Shown piece after piece: positions 16,670 through 24,690 of a stretch of DNA of 46,383 nucleotides. The first letter of the stretch is position 1. Each line of letters begins with the position of its first letter. This stretch comes from Acidimicrobiales bacterium (GTDB lineage Bacteria; Actinomycetota; Acidimicrobiia; Acidimicrobiales; VFJN01), in the NCBI GenBank assembly GCA_030681555.1, contig JAUXRW010000045.1, positions 1 through 46,383 on the forward strand, written 5' to 3'. The notes below the pieces were generated by a model that did no database searches, was not told where the DNA came from, and saw nothing but the letters and a program-made list of their open reading frames with translations. The position numbers and the translations under genes were made by a program.

Positions 16670-17926
16670 TCAGGGTTCGTTCAGGTCCGAGGGCCCCCAC
16701 TGCTGGTCGCCGCGGCGCTTGATCCGGATCCCTTCGGGGCCCGCCAGGGAGGCCGGGACGATGGCGCTGGCGCCGAAGCGGGCCCGGATGGCGTCGATGG
16801 CGCCGGTCGCGTCGTCCCACGACGGGGCCTCCACGTCGTCGAGGCTCAGCTGGCGCGCCGGCTGCTCCACGAGCTGGCTCACGTGGATGCCGAGGAGGCG
16901 CACCCCTGGGGTGGGGTCGACCCGCTCGAGGAGGGCGGTGGCCGCCCGGATGACGTCGGGCCCGGTGTCCACGGGCGCAGGCAGGGTGGCGGCGCGAGTG
17001 ATGGTGCGGAAGTCGTTGAAGCGCACCTTGATGGACACCGTGCGGCCCGCCACCCCGGCGGCCCGCAGACGGGTGGCTACGGAGTCGCCCAGCCGCACGA
17101 GCTCGTGCTGGAGGGTGTCGAAACGGTGGTGGTCGCGGGCGAAGGTCTCCTCGTGACCGATCGACTTCGGCCGCTGGTCGGGTACCACGGCGCGGTCGTC
17201 GATCCCCCGGGCGAGCTGCTGCAGGTGCGTCCCGCTGGCCCCGCCGAGCAGGTCCCTCGCCACGCGGTCGTCGAGGTGGGCGAGGTCGGCGACGGTGCGC
17301 ACGCCCCGGCTGTGCAGCTTCTCGAGGGTCTTGGGGCCCACGCCCCACAGCGCCTGGACGGGGAGGGGTTGCAGGAAGGCCAGCTCCTCACCCCGCGGCA
17401 CCACCTTCACGCCGAGGCCCGGCTCGGGCCCGCGGCGACCGACGCGCGGCTTGGCCGCCTCGGAGGCGAGCTTGGCCACGAACTTGGAGGTGGCGACACC
17501 CACCGAGCAGTGGAGGCCCTCCTGCTCGAGCACGGCGGCCCGGATGGCCCGGCCGATGGCCTCGCCCTCGCCGAGGATGCGGCGGGCGCCCGTGACGTCG
17601 AGAAACGCCTCGTCGAGGGACAGCGCTTCCACCAGCGGCGTGAAGGACCCGAAGATGGCCATCACGCGCTTGCTGATCTCGCCGTACAGCGCGTGGTCGC
17701 CGTCAACGAACACGGCGTGGGGGCACAGGCGCTGGGCCCGCACCGACGACATCGCCGAGAACACTCCGAAGGCCCGAGCCTCGTAGCTGGCGGCGGCGAC
17801 CACGCCACGGGCGCCCGAGCCGCCGACGATGACGGGCTGGCCCCGCAACTCCGGGCGACGCAGCTGCTCGACCGACGCGTAGAACGCGTCCATGTCGACG
17901 TGCAGGATCGTGCGGTTAGCAGCCAC
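16670..17926 (-). CDS. dinB: DNA polymerase IV (Y-family)
   Basis: 418-residue translesion polymerase. ILHVDMDAFYASVEQ carries the first metal-binding Asp, and ALSLDEAFLDVTG the second acidic pair. CSVGVATSKFVAKLASEAAKP and the GVGPKTLEKL helix-hairpin-helix follow. Near the C-terminus RQLSLDD (about residue 360) resembles a beta-clamp binding motif. GTG start, 30 bp downstream of the NUDIX gene, so the two may be co-transcribed. No LexA-type operator was recognised. Confidence 0.95.
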   Translation of the reverse strand: MAANRTILHVDMDAFYASVEQLRRPELRGQPVIVGGSGARGVVAAASYEARAFGVFSAMSSVRAQRLCPHAVFVDGDHALYGEISKRVMAIFGSFTPLVEALSLDEAFLDVTGARRILGEGEAIGRAIRAAVLEQEGLHCSVGVATSKFVAKLASEAAKPRVGRRGPEPGLGVKVVPRGEELAFLQPLPVQALWGVGPKTLEKLHSRGVRTVADLAHLDDRVARDLLGGASGTHLQQLARGIDDRAVVPDQRPKSIGHEETFARDHHRFDTLQHELVRLGDSVATRLRAAGVAGRTVSIKVRFNDFRTITRAATLPAPVDTGPDVIRAATALLERVDPTPGVRLLGIHVSQLVEQPARQLSLDDVEAPSWDDATGAIDAIRARFGASAIVPASLAGPEGIRIKRRGDQQWGPSDLNEP

Positions 17927-17956
17927 GGTCGTCCGGGGAGGACCACACGGCGGCGG

Positions 17957-18460
17957 CTACGGGTGGAGGTCGGCGCGGGTGACGACGACGTCGGCGGGTT
18001 CGGCGCCGGCGACGAGGAAGACGTAGGGGCGGGACTCAGCGTGGTCCCAGCGCTCCGCCAGCCAGTCGGAGAGCGGCTCGCACACCCACGGGTGACCGCC
18101 GTCGAGGTGGCCGGCACAGGCGCCGACGTCGACGAACCGGGCGTCCACGACGATCCCGTCGGGGTCGTCGACGTGGAGCTCGCCCTCGTAGCTGACGGCC
18201 ACGTGGGCCTCGACGCGCAGTCTCCAGCCGAGGTCGGGCGCCTCGCAGCGCACCTCGTACACCGGGCCCGCCCACTCCGTGACCCGGAGCCCGGTCTCCT
18301 CCTCGACCTCCCGGGTGAGCCCGTCGATCAGAGACTCCCCCGCGTCGATCACCCCGCCCGGCGGCGTCCAGTCGTGCGAACCGTTGCGCCGGCGGTTCTG
18401 CACCAGCAGGAGGCCGTCGTCGCTCACGATGAGCGCCCCTCCCACGACCCAGTCACGCAT
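17957..18460 (-). CDS. NUDIX hydrolase
   Basis: 167 residues. The NUDIX box is complete: GGVIDAGESLIDGLTREVEE followed by ETGL. RRRNGSHDWTPPGG before it resembles MutT/8-oxo-dGTP-type enzymes, but substrate cannot be told from sequence. ATG at 18458-18460; the frame runs open far upstream but only this start gives a NUDIX-like N-terminus. It lies upstream of dinB in the same direction, so a joint role in nucleotide-pool and DNA-damage care is a reasonable inference. Divergent from ybaK with 28 bp between starts. Confidence 0.9.
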   Translation of the reverse strand: MRDWVVGGALIVSDDGLLLVQNRRRNGSHDWTPPGGVIDAGESLIDGLTREVEEETGLRVTEWAGPVYEVRCEAPDLGWRLRVEAHVAVSYEGELHVDDPDGIVVDARFVDVGACAGHLDGGHPWVCEPLSDWLAERWDHAESRPYVFLVAGAEPADVVVTRADLHP

Positions 18461-18488
18461 GGCTCCATCCTCGCGCGATGCTCGCCCG

Positions 18489-18974
18489 ATGCATCCCAAC
18501 GTCGCCCGTGTCGCCGCCGCCGCCGAGCGCCTCGGGGTGCCGGTGGAGCCGAGCGAGTTCCCCGCCGGCACCCGCACCGCCGCCGATGCCGCAGCCGCGC
18601 TCGGCTGCGACGTCGCCCAGATCGTGAAGTCCCTCGTGTTCGTGCTCGACGGTGCGCCGGTGATGGCGCTCGTCTCGGGCGCCAACCGCCTCGACGAGGC
18701 CCGCCTGGCCGTCGCCCTCGGCGGCACGCAGGTGGCCTGCGCCGACGCCGACGCCGTGCGGGACGCCACCGGGTTCGCAATCGGGGGCGTCGCTCCGTTC
18801 GGCCATCCGTCATCCCTGCCCACCGCCATCGACGAAGACCTCCTCGACCATGTGGTGGTCTGGGCCGCCGCGGGCACCCCGAACCACGTCTTCCCCCTGT
18901 CGCCCGGCGACCTCGTGCAGCTCACCGACGGCGTGGTGCACCCTCTCCGGACGGTCAGCGCAGACGGAGGATGA
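18489..18974 (+). CDS. ybaK: YbaK/EbsC aminoacyl-tRNA deacylase
   Basis: 161-residue editing-domain protein that hydrolyses mischarged tRNA, classically Cys-tRNA(Pro). The catalytic lysine is in QIVKSLVF (about residue 45), and GGVAPFGHP and [10 protein letters not shown] are conserved family stretches. ATG start; GATGCT 6 nt upstream may be a weak leaderless -10. The last 20 bp overlap the 3' end of coaA on the other strand. Confidence 0.88.
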   Translation: MHPNVARVAAAAERLGVPVEPSEFPAGTRTAADAAAALGCDVAQIVKSLVFVLDGAPVMALVSGANRLDEARLAVALGGTQVACADADAVRDATGFAIGGVAPFGHPSSLPTAIDEDLLDHVVVWAAAGTPNHVFPLSPGDLVQLTDGVVHPLRTVSADGG

Positions 18975-19914
18975 CCCGCCGGACGGCGTGATCGGGTCCC
19001 TTGTCCAGCACGAGGTCGGCGCGCGCCCGGCTCGGCAGGATGTTGTCCCGCAGGTTGGGCCGGTTGATCGACGCCCAGATGCCGTGGGCGGTGGCCTCGA
19101 GGGCGTCGTCGGACAGGGCTGCGAAGTGGCGGAAGAACGACGTCTCGTCCGAGAACGCCGTGTCCCGCAGAGCGAAGAAGCGCTCGACGTACCACCGCTC
19201 GATGTCCGCTTCGTCGGCGTCCACGTAGATCGAGAAGTCGAACCAGTCGGAGACGAACCGCGACTCGTGGCCGGCTGCGGCGCCCGTCTGCAGGACGTTG
19301 AGGCCTTCGAGGATGACGATGTCGGGCTGCCGCAGCACCTGCTCCTCGCCGTCGACGATGTCGTAGACGACGTGCGAGTACACGGGCGCCCGCACCTCCT
19401 CCTCGCCCCGCTTGATGGCCTCGAGGAACCGCACGAGCTGGCGGACGTCGTAGCTCACCGGGAAGCCCTTGCGGTCCATGATCCCGCGCTCCTCGAGCAC
19501 GCGGTTGGGACGCAGGAAGCCGTCCGTGGTGACGAGGTCGACCCGGGGGTGGTCGGGCCAGCGGGCGAGGAGCGCCTGCAGCACCCGGGCGGTGGTGCTC
19601 TTGCCGACCGCCACGCTCCCCCCGAGCCCGATCACGAAAGGCACCGGCGGGCGCTGCTGGCCGAGGAACGTGTCGGTGCTCCGGTGGAGCGCCTGCGTCG
19701 CCGCGACCCGGAGGTTCAGGAGGCGCGACAGCGGCAGGTAGACGTCGGTGACCTCGTCGAGCTCGAGGCGGTCGTTCAGGCCGCGCAGGGCCTCGAGCTC
19801 GTCCGCTGCCAGCGGGAGCGGCGTGGCGTCCCGGAGCTGCGCCCACGCGTTCCGATCGAAGGTGCGGTAGCCGGCCCACGCCTCCTCGCCGACCTCCGGG
19901 CTGCTGGTGGTCAC
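18955..19914 (-). CDS. coaA: Pantothenate kinase, type I
   Basis: 319-residue cytoplasmic kinase that starts CoA synthesis. P-loop [12 protein letters not shown] at about 95-106, [10 protein letters not shown], and [14 protein letters not shown] are type I CoaA signatures, as is the [16 protein letters not shown] segment. Length is normal. The GTG start at 19912-19914 overlaps the stop of the small membrane protein upstream (GTGA). Its 3' end overlaps ybaK by 20 bp convergently. Confidence 0.95.
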   Translation of the reverse strand: MTTSSPEVGEEAWAGYRTFDRNAWAQLRDATPLPLAADELEALRGLNDRLELDEVTDVYLPLSRLLNLRVAATQALHRSTDTFLGQQRPPVPFVIGLGGSVAVGKSTTARVLQALLARWPDHPRVDLVTTDGFLRPNRVLEERGIMDRKGFPVSYDVRQLVRFLEAIKRGEEEVRAPVYSHVVYDIVDGEEQVLRQPDIVILEGLNVLQTGAAAGHESRFVSDWFDFSIYVDADEADIERWYVERFFALRDTAFSDETSFFRHFAALSDDALEATAHGIWASINRPNLRDNILPSRARADLVLDKGPDHAVRRVILRLR

Positions 19915-20207
19915 GGACGCTCGTCGTCGCGGCGTTGGATCGTGCGCCACTCGCCCATGGCCCGCAGGGCGAGGATCGAGACGACCCCGACGCCGACGGC
20001 GCCCACCGTCGCGCCGGCCAACCCGACACCACCGGCCAGCCCGGTGCAGCCGTCGGTGCACTGCAGGTCGGTGAAGCCGTAGCCGATCAGCCCGCCGCAG
20101 AGGCCGCCGATGAGGATGGCGAGGAACGCCAGCACGCGGGCTCCCGTGGACGGGAGGGAGGTGGGTGCGTAGTCGTCGCCGGGGGGCGGGGTCGGACCAT
20201 CGGTCAC
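19911..20207 (-). CDS. Small two-helix membrane protein, unknown
   Basis: About 98 residues from a GTG start (an upstream start at 20246 is also possible). A Pro-rich cytoplasmic start is followed by two hydrophobic segments separated by a short loop with two cysteines ([10 protein letters not shown]), then a basic tail. No family recognised. Its stop overlaps the coaA start, so it is coupled to coaA. Confidence 0.65.
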   Translation of the reverse strand: MTDGPTPPPGDDYAPTSLPSTGARVLAFLAILIGGLCGGLIGYGFTDLQCTDGCTGLAGGVGLAGATVGAVGVGVVSILALRAMGEWRTIQRRDDERP

Positions 20208-20223
20208 GACGCCCAGCGTAGGA

Positions 20224-20244
20224 GCCGGGCCGCTGCGCCCCGGC
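20224..20244 (-). terminator. Possible terminator after the sortase gene
   Basis: GCCGGG (20224-20229) pairs with CCCGGC (20239-20244) around a 9-nt loop, 9 bp beyond the sortase stop. No T-tract. Confidence 0.4.
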
Positions 20245-20253
20245 ATCGGCGGA

Positions 20254-20925
20254 TCAGAAGATCGGCTGGCCCGGGGCCGGCGGCGTGATCAGCTTCCAGT
20301 AGGACACGATCCGGTACTTTGCCGAGCCCGGCGGATGGCACGCGAACATCGTGGCCACGTACTCGGCGCCCTGGTTGGTGATGTCGACCCGTTCGGGCGT
20401 GACGATGTCGTGGCCGGTGAACTCGTAGGTGTAGCTGCCGCTGGCCACCTCGAAGGTGGCCGTGTCGCCGACCTGGAGCGTGTCGAGGTAGCGAAAGGGC
20501 CGGCTGTTGGTGACGCGGTGCCCGGCGATCGTGACGTTGCCTACCTCCCCGGGGAGCGCGGTCCATGGCATGTGGCTCGGCCCGTGGTCGATGATCGACA
20601 GGCTCTCGCCCTGGTAGAGCGGCGTGTCGAGCCCGAGCCGGGGGATGACGAGCCGGCCGAGCAGCGGGACCTGGGCGGGGGCCCGGGGCGGCCGCGGCGC
20701 CTGCGGCACTGCGGGCGCGGGTGCGGGTGCGGCCGGTGGCGCCGGAGGTGGGGGCGGCGGCGGCGGTGGCGGTGGCGCGGTCGTCGTCGTGGTGGTCTCC
20801 TGGACGGCGACCACCGGTGCCACGACCTGTGGTTCCTCCGCGGTGTGCTGCACCTGGCCACCACAGCCCAGGAGCCCCACCGTCATCACCATCAGCACGA
20901 AGACCCGCGGACGCACGAGCCGCAT
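20254..20925 (-). CDS. Class E-like sortase, predicted lipoprotein
   Basis: 223 residues. The N-terminus MRLVRPRVFV is followed by a hydrophobic stretch ending LLGC, a lipobox with Cys21. Then come six Thr, a run of eleven Pro and an Ala/Pro linker (about 44-86). The sortase domain has RLVIPRLGLDTPLYQG, catalytic His136 (TIAGHRVT), Cys196 (FACHPPGSAKYRI) and Arg205. Sortases are normally held by a transmembrane helix, so lipid anchoring plus a proline spacer would be unusual. No LPXTG-type substrate is encoded in the window. Upstream of the ATG there is a 5-5-5 palindrome (20928-20942). Confidence 0.85.
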   Translation of the reverse strand: MRLVRPRVFVLMVMTVGLLGCGGQVQHTAEEPQVVAPVVAVQETTTTTTAPPPPPPPPPPPAPPAAPAPAPAVPQAPRPPRAPAQVPLLGRLVIPRLGLDTPLYQGESLSIIDHGPSHMPWTALPGEVGNVTIAGHRVTNSRPFRYLDTLQVGDTATFEVASGSYTYEFTGHDIVTPERVDITNQGAEYVATMFACHPPGSAKYRIVSYWKLITPPAPGQPIF

Positions 20926-20957
20926 CGTGCCACAACCTGGCAGAGGGGATGGATCGG

Positions 20958-21656
20958 TCAGCTCAGGGACAGGCGGCGGAACGCCTCGGCCCGGGCGACC
21001 CCGGCGCGAGTGCCCTCCTCGGCGGCGCGCTGCTCGAGGATCTCGGCCACCAGCGTGGGGTCGGCCCCGAGCCGGCTCTCGTGGCAGGCCACCGCGGCGA
21101 CCTTTCGCTCCAGCGAGGCCCCGACGTCCACCCACGCGTCGGCCTCGAGGGTGCCGGCGAGGAGCACGAGCGGCACCTGGTGCGCCGTCCCCGTCGTCGG
21201 CGCGTAGAGGGGGCTGGCCGCTCCCACCAGGGAGTCGAGCACGGCCCAGCCGAGCTCGCGGTGGTCGCGGTGGTTGACGTAGCTGTCGCCGAAGAACACC
21301 GCCGTCGGATCGGGGGCGATCAGCGCGTCCGGCTGCACGCGGCGCACGATGGCGATGATCGTCTCCCGCAGCCGGGCGTCGTTCGTGAGGTCGCCGTCGG
21401 GGTAGCCCAGGTGCTCCACGCCGGCCAGGCCCAGCACCTCGGCCGCTCGCGCCACCTCGGCGGCGCGGGCGTCGGCCAGGGTGTCGGGGTCGGTCCTGGG
21501 GTCTGCGCTGCCCTTCTCCCCGCGGTTGGCGATCACGAGGTGCACCTCGCTCCCGGCCGCGGACCACCGTGCCAACGTGCCGCCGCAGCCGACCTCGGGA
21601 TCGTCCGGGTGGGCGAATACGGCCAGCGCCCGAGCCGGGATGCTGGCCTCGATCAC
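20958..21656 (-). CDS. LmbE/PIG-L family deacetylase
   Basis: 232-residue zinc-dependent N-acetylglucosaminyl-type deacetylase. The metal motif AHPDDPEVGCGG is at about residues 15-26 and NHRDHRELG provides a further His. The family includes MshB (mycothiol) and Mca amidase, but the substrate cannot be assigned here. The GTG start overlaps the stop of the threonine aldolase gene (GTGA), so the two are co-translated. Confidence 0.88.
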   Translation of the reverse strand: MIEASIPARALAVFAHPDDPEVGCGGTLARWSAAGSEVHLVIANRGEKGSADPRTDPDTLADARAAEVARAAEVLGLAGVEHLGYPDGDLTNDARLRETIIAIVRRVQPDALIAPDPTAVFFGDSYVNHRDHRELGWAVLDSLVGAASPLYAPTTGTAHQVPLVLLAGTLEADAWVDVGASLERKVAAVACHESRLGADPTLVAEILEQRAAEEGTRAGVARAEAFRRLSLS

Positions 21657-22675
21657 GTCGGCTCTGGCCCGTCTGCGATGGCGGCGAGGGCCCGCTCGAC
21701 GTCGGCGTCGTCAACGTCGGCGTGCGTGACGAACCGCACGGAGGTGGCGCTCCCGGACACGGCCAGCACGCCCGCGGCAGCGAGGTGGGCCAGGAGCGGC
21801 GCGGGATCGCCGATCTCGACCCGGACGATGTTGGTGTCGACGAGCTCCGGGTCGACCGAGCCGGGCCAGCGCCTGGCCGCACCTTCGGCCAACGTGCGGG
21901 CCCGGACATGGTCGTCGGCGAGCCGGTCGATCCGGTCGAGGGCGACCAGGCCGGCCGCCGCGAGGATGCCCACCTGCCGCATCGTGCCACCGAGCCGTTT
22001 CCGCTCGAGACGGGCGAGGGCGACGAGGTCGGCCGAGGCCGCCATCACGGACCCCACTGGCGCGCCCAGCCCCTTGGACAGACAGGCGGTGACCAGGGTG
22101 GCCGGAGCCGCTCGCTCGGCCGGCGACGCGCCGCTCGCCACGGCAGCGTTCCAGAGCCGCGCCCCGTCGAGGTGGACCGGGAGGCCGATGGCTGCCACCT
22201 CGTGGAGGCGCTCGAGCGGCCACACCCGACCGCCGGCTTCCCCGTGGGTGTCCTCGACGAAGATGGCGGACGGCGGCGCCCAGCCCTGCTGCGCGTCGGC
22301 CTGCCAGCGGACCAGCTCGCCCGGGTCGACCGTGCCGTCGTCGTCGTCGAACGTGACGAGCTGCACGGCGGTGTTCGTGCCGGCCGCGGCGACCTCCCGT
22401 ACGACGACGTGCTGTCGGCGGCCGCACAGCACCACGGTGCCGGGCCGCCCCAGCGCCCGCAGCGCGATCTGGTTGGCCATGGTTCCGGACGGGACGAACA
22501 GGCCGGCGTCCTTGCCGACGAGCTCGGCGAAGGCGGCCTCGAGGCGCCGAACCGTCGGGTCGTCTCCGAACCCGTCGTCGCCCACCTCGGCGGCGGCCAT
22601 CGCCTCGCGCATCGCGACCGTCGGGCGGGTGACGGTGTCGCTCCGGAGGTCGACGCGGCCGCGGGGGTCGGGCAC
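21653..22675 (-). CDS. Low-specificity L-threonine aldolase
   Basis: 340-residue PLP enzyme cleaving threonine to glycine and acetaldehyde. VDLRSDTVTRPTVAMREAM at the N-terminus is diagnostic, followed by GDDPTVRRLEA, FVPSGTMANQIAL, VHLDGARLWNAAVASG and the PLP lysine in CLSKGLGAPVGS. GTG start at 22673-22675; TACGGT lies 6 nt upstream and there is no ribosome binding site. The frame is open further upstream but overlaps the divergent gene. Confidence 0.93.
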   Translation of the reverse strand: MPDPRGRVDLRSDTVTRPTVAMREAMAAAEVGDDGFGDDPTVRRLEAAFAELVGKDAGLFVPSGTMANQIALRALGRPGTVVLCGRRQHVVVREVAAAGTNTAVQLVTFDDDDGTVDPGELVRWQADAQQGWAPPSAIFVEDTHGEAGGRVWPLERLHEVAAIGLPVHLDGARLWNAAVASGASPAERAAPATLVTACLSKGLGAPVGSVMAASADLVALARLERKRLGGTMRQVGILAAAGLVALDRIDRLADDHVRARTLAEGAARRWPGSVDPELVDTNIVRVEIGDPAPLLAHLAAAGVLAVSGSATSVRFVTHADVDDADVERALAAIADGPEPT

Positions 22676-22681
22676 GGAGTG

Positions 22682-22701
22682 ACCGTACTCGGCGCTACCG
22701 T
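22682..22701. promoter_or_regulatory. Back-to-back leaderless promoters
   Basis: In the 34-bp gap between the threonine aldolase and inositol-phosphatase-like genes, TACGGT on the minus strand (22682-22687) ends 6 nt before the aldolase GTG, and TACCGT on the plus strand (22696-22701) ends 8 nt before the phosphatase GTG. The -35 regions must lie inside the opposite promoter or gene. Confidence 0.55.
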
Positions 22702-22709
22702 GCCGCCCC

Positions 22710-23504
22710 GTGGCGGACCCGCAGGAGCTGCTGGGGTTGGCGGAGGACGTGGCCCGGCGCGCCGGGGCCCTCCTCCGGGACGGGTTGGCTCGGCCCCGCC
22801 TCGCTGTCGACACGAAGTCCACCGGCACCGACATGGTCACCGAGATGGACCGCGCCGCGGAGGCGCTGATCGTGGACGGCCTCCTCGGTATCCGCCGCGA
22901 CGACGGCATGCTGGGCGAGGAGGGCACCGATCGGGCGGGCACGAGCGGCGTGCGGTGGGTCGTCGATCCGCTCGACGGCACGACGAACTACCTCTACCGG
23001 ATGGCCGGGTTCGGCGTCTCGATCGCCGCCGAGGTGGACGGGGTCATCACGGTCGGGGTGGTGTACGACATCGTCCACGACGAGCTCTTCGCCGCCACCC
23101 GGGGCGGCGGAGCCACCCGGGACGGTGCCCCGATCACGGTGTCCGCGCAGGAGGACCTGGCGTCGGCCCTGGTCGGCACCGGCTTCGCCTACGACGCCGA
23201 CCGGCGGCGGCGTCAAGCCGAGGTGCTGGTGACGGTCCTGCCCCGAATCCGGGACATCCGCCGCCTCGGCGCCGCGGCGGTCGACCTGTGCTCCGTCGCC
23301 TGCGGCCGGCTCGACGGGTACTACGAGCGCGGCCTGGCCGCCTGGGACCTGGCCGCCGGGGGACTCATCGCGACGGAGGCGGGCGCCACCGTCTCGGGGT
23401 TCACGGTCGGTCCGGCCAGCGCAGCGGGGGTGGTCGCCGCTGCTCCCGGCATCGCCGACGAGCTCCGCGGGCTCGTCCACGGCGCCGGCGCCGCCGACGC
23501 CTGA
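22710..23504 (+). CDS. Inositol monophosphatase family protein
   Basis: 264-residue Mg-dependent phosphatase of the IMPase/FBPase/CysQ fold. LGEEG carries the metal Glu, WVVDPLDGTTNYLYR is the first signature, and GLAAWDLAAGGLIATEAG is the second. Likely substrates are inositol phosphate, histidinol phosphate or PAP; sequence alone does not separate them. Leaderless-looking GTG start. A strong hairpin follows the stop. Confidence 0.9.
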   Translation: MADPQELLGLAEDVARRAGALLRDGLARPRLAVDTKSTGTDMVTEMDRAAEALIVDGLLGIRRDDGMLGEEGTDRAGTSGVRWVVDPLDGTTNYLYRMAGFGVSIAAEVDGVITVGVVYDIVHDELFAATRGGGATRDGAPITVSAQEDLASALVGTGFAYDADRRRRQAEVLVTVLPRIRDIRRLGAAAVDLCSVACGRLDGYYERGLAAWDLAAGGLIATEAGATVSGFTVGPASAAGVVAAAPGIADELRGLVHGAGAADA

Positions 23505-23540
23505 GCGACCTCCGTCTCGGGCGCCCGCTCCTTCTCCTGC

Positions 23541-23559
23541 GGCGATGGCAGCCATCGCT
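23541..23559 (+). terminator. Hairpin terminator after the inositol-phosphatase-like gene
   Basis: GCGATGG (23542-23548), a 3-nt loop and CCATCGC (23552-23558) form a perfect 7-bp stem 38 bp after the stop, with a G-T closing pair outside it. Confidence 0.65.
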
Positions 23560-23636
23560 CGGAACCATCGTCTCGTAACCCGACCGCAACACGAACGGCA
23601 CCCGATCGCCGGTCGGGCCCGGCAGGCTGGCCGGCC

Positions 23637-23942
23637 ATGACGCCCGTCGACGCTCGACGAGCGCCCGTGACCGTGCGCACCGAAGGTGCCGCCGTGGTCC
23701 TCGAGCTCTCCGCCAACCTGGATGCCACGGTGGGTCGCGCCCTGGTGGACGCAGCCACCGCCGCCGTCGCCACCGCCCCCGAGCGCCTCGACATCGACCT
23801 GCGGAAGCTGCGGTCGTGGACGCCCGACGGCGCCGCCGCCCTGGTGCGCTGCCGGGAGATCTGCAGCGACCTCGCCGACGGCCTGCACTACCGCACGGGC
23901 CGGGGCCCTGGGCGGGAAGCCCTCCTGGCGGCATACAGCTGA
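23637..23942 (+). CDS. STAS-like (anti-sigma antagonist type) small protein
   Basis: 101 residues. The pattern VTVRTEGAAVVLELSANLD, then ATVGRALVDAATAAVATAPERLDIDLRKLRSWTPDGAAAL, fits the beta-alpha order of a STAS domain, although the phosphorylated Ser/Thr position of classic SpoIIAA proteins reads ...SWTPDGA. It lies 39 bp upstream of a response regulator and may share its transcript. Assignment is by pattern only. Confidence 0.65.
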   Translation: MTPVDARRAPVTVRTEGAAVVLELSANLDATVGRALVDAATAAVATAPERLDIDLRKLRSWTPDGAAALVRCREICSDLADGLHYRTGRGPGREALLAAYS

Positions 23943-23981
23943 CCTCGGTCCGGCGCCCGGGCATGGCCCCCCGGCCCACCG

Positions 23982-24680
23982 ATGAGGCAATCTGGAGGGG
24001 TGGGAACCCGCATCCTGGCCGTCGAGGACGATGAGCGCATCCGCACCGCCGTGAAGCTCGCCCTCGAGGACGAGGGGTGGGCCGTCACCGAGGCCGCCAC
24101 CGGCGAGGACGCGCTGCTCGCGTTCCAGCAGGAGCCCGCCGACGTCGTTCTCATCGACATCATGCTCCCGGGGATCGACGGGTTCGAGGTCTGCCGCTCC
24201 ATCCGTCGAGGCTCCGACGTCCCCATCGTCATGGTCACGGCGCGCGCCGACACACACGACGTGGTCGCCGGCCTGGAGGCCGGGGCCGACGACTACCTCA
24301 CCAAGCCGTTCGCCCCGAAGGAGCTGTCCGCCCGGATCCGGGCGCTGCTGCGTCGGGCCCGGACGTCGGAGGTGAGCTCGCCCCACCTGCGCTTCGGGGA
24401 TCTCGAGATCGTCCCGGAGGAGGGCGTCGTCCGGCGCAGCGGACGAGACGTGCACCTCACGAAGACGGAGTTCCGCGTGCTCGTCGAGCTGGCTCAGAGC
24501 CCGGGGCGCGTGTTCAGCCGCGAGCTGCTCCTGGAACGGATCTGGGGTTACGGGTACTTCGGCGACGGCCGACTGGTCGACGTCCACGTGCGCCGGCTGC
24601 GCACGAAGGTGGAGGCCGATCCGGCCAACCCGCGCCACGTCGTGACGGTGCGGGGCCTGGGCTACAAGCTCCGGGTCTGA
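23982..24680 (+). CDS. OmpR/PhoB-type response regulator, MtrA-like
   Basis: 232 residues: receiver domain with acidic pair in AVEDDERIR and phospho-acceptor Asp59 (VVLIDIMLPG), the conserved DDYLTKPF lysine, then a winged-helix domain (VHLTKTEFRVLVELA ... VDVHVRRLRTKVE). VTARADTHDVVAGLEAGADDYLTKPF is close to actinobacterial MtrA. It is followed by a sensor kinase and a GerMN lipoprotein, the mtrA-mtrB-lpqB order. ATG chosen; a GTG at 24000 is an alternative start. Confidence 0.9.
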   Translation: MRQSGGVGTRILAVEDDERIRTAVKLALEDEGWAVTEAATGEDALLAFQQEPADVVLIDIMLPGIDGFEVCRSIRRGSDVPIVMVTARADTHDVVAGLEAGADDYLTKPFAPKELSARIRALLRRARTSEVSSPHLRFGDLEIVPEEGVVRRSGRDVHLTKTEFRVLVELAQSPGRVFSRELLLERIWGYGYFGDGRLVDVHVRRLRTKVEADPANPRHVVTVRGLGYKLRV

Positions 24681-24690
24681 CGGCCGGCCC

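Noticed and set aside
20741-20800. GGC/GGT-rich short repeat as a possible repeat element
   Set aside because: It encodes the poly-Pro stalk of the sortase, so it is coding low complexity.
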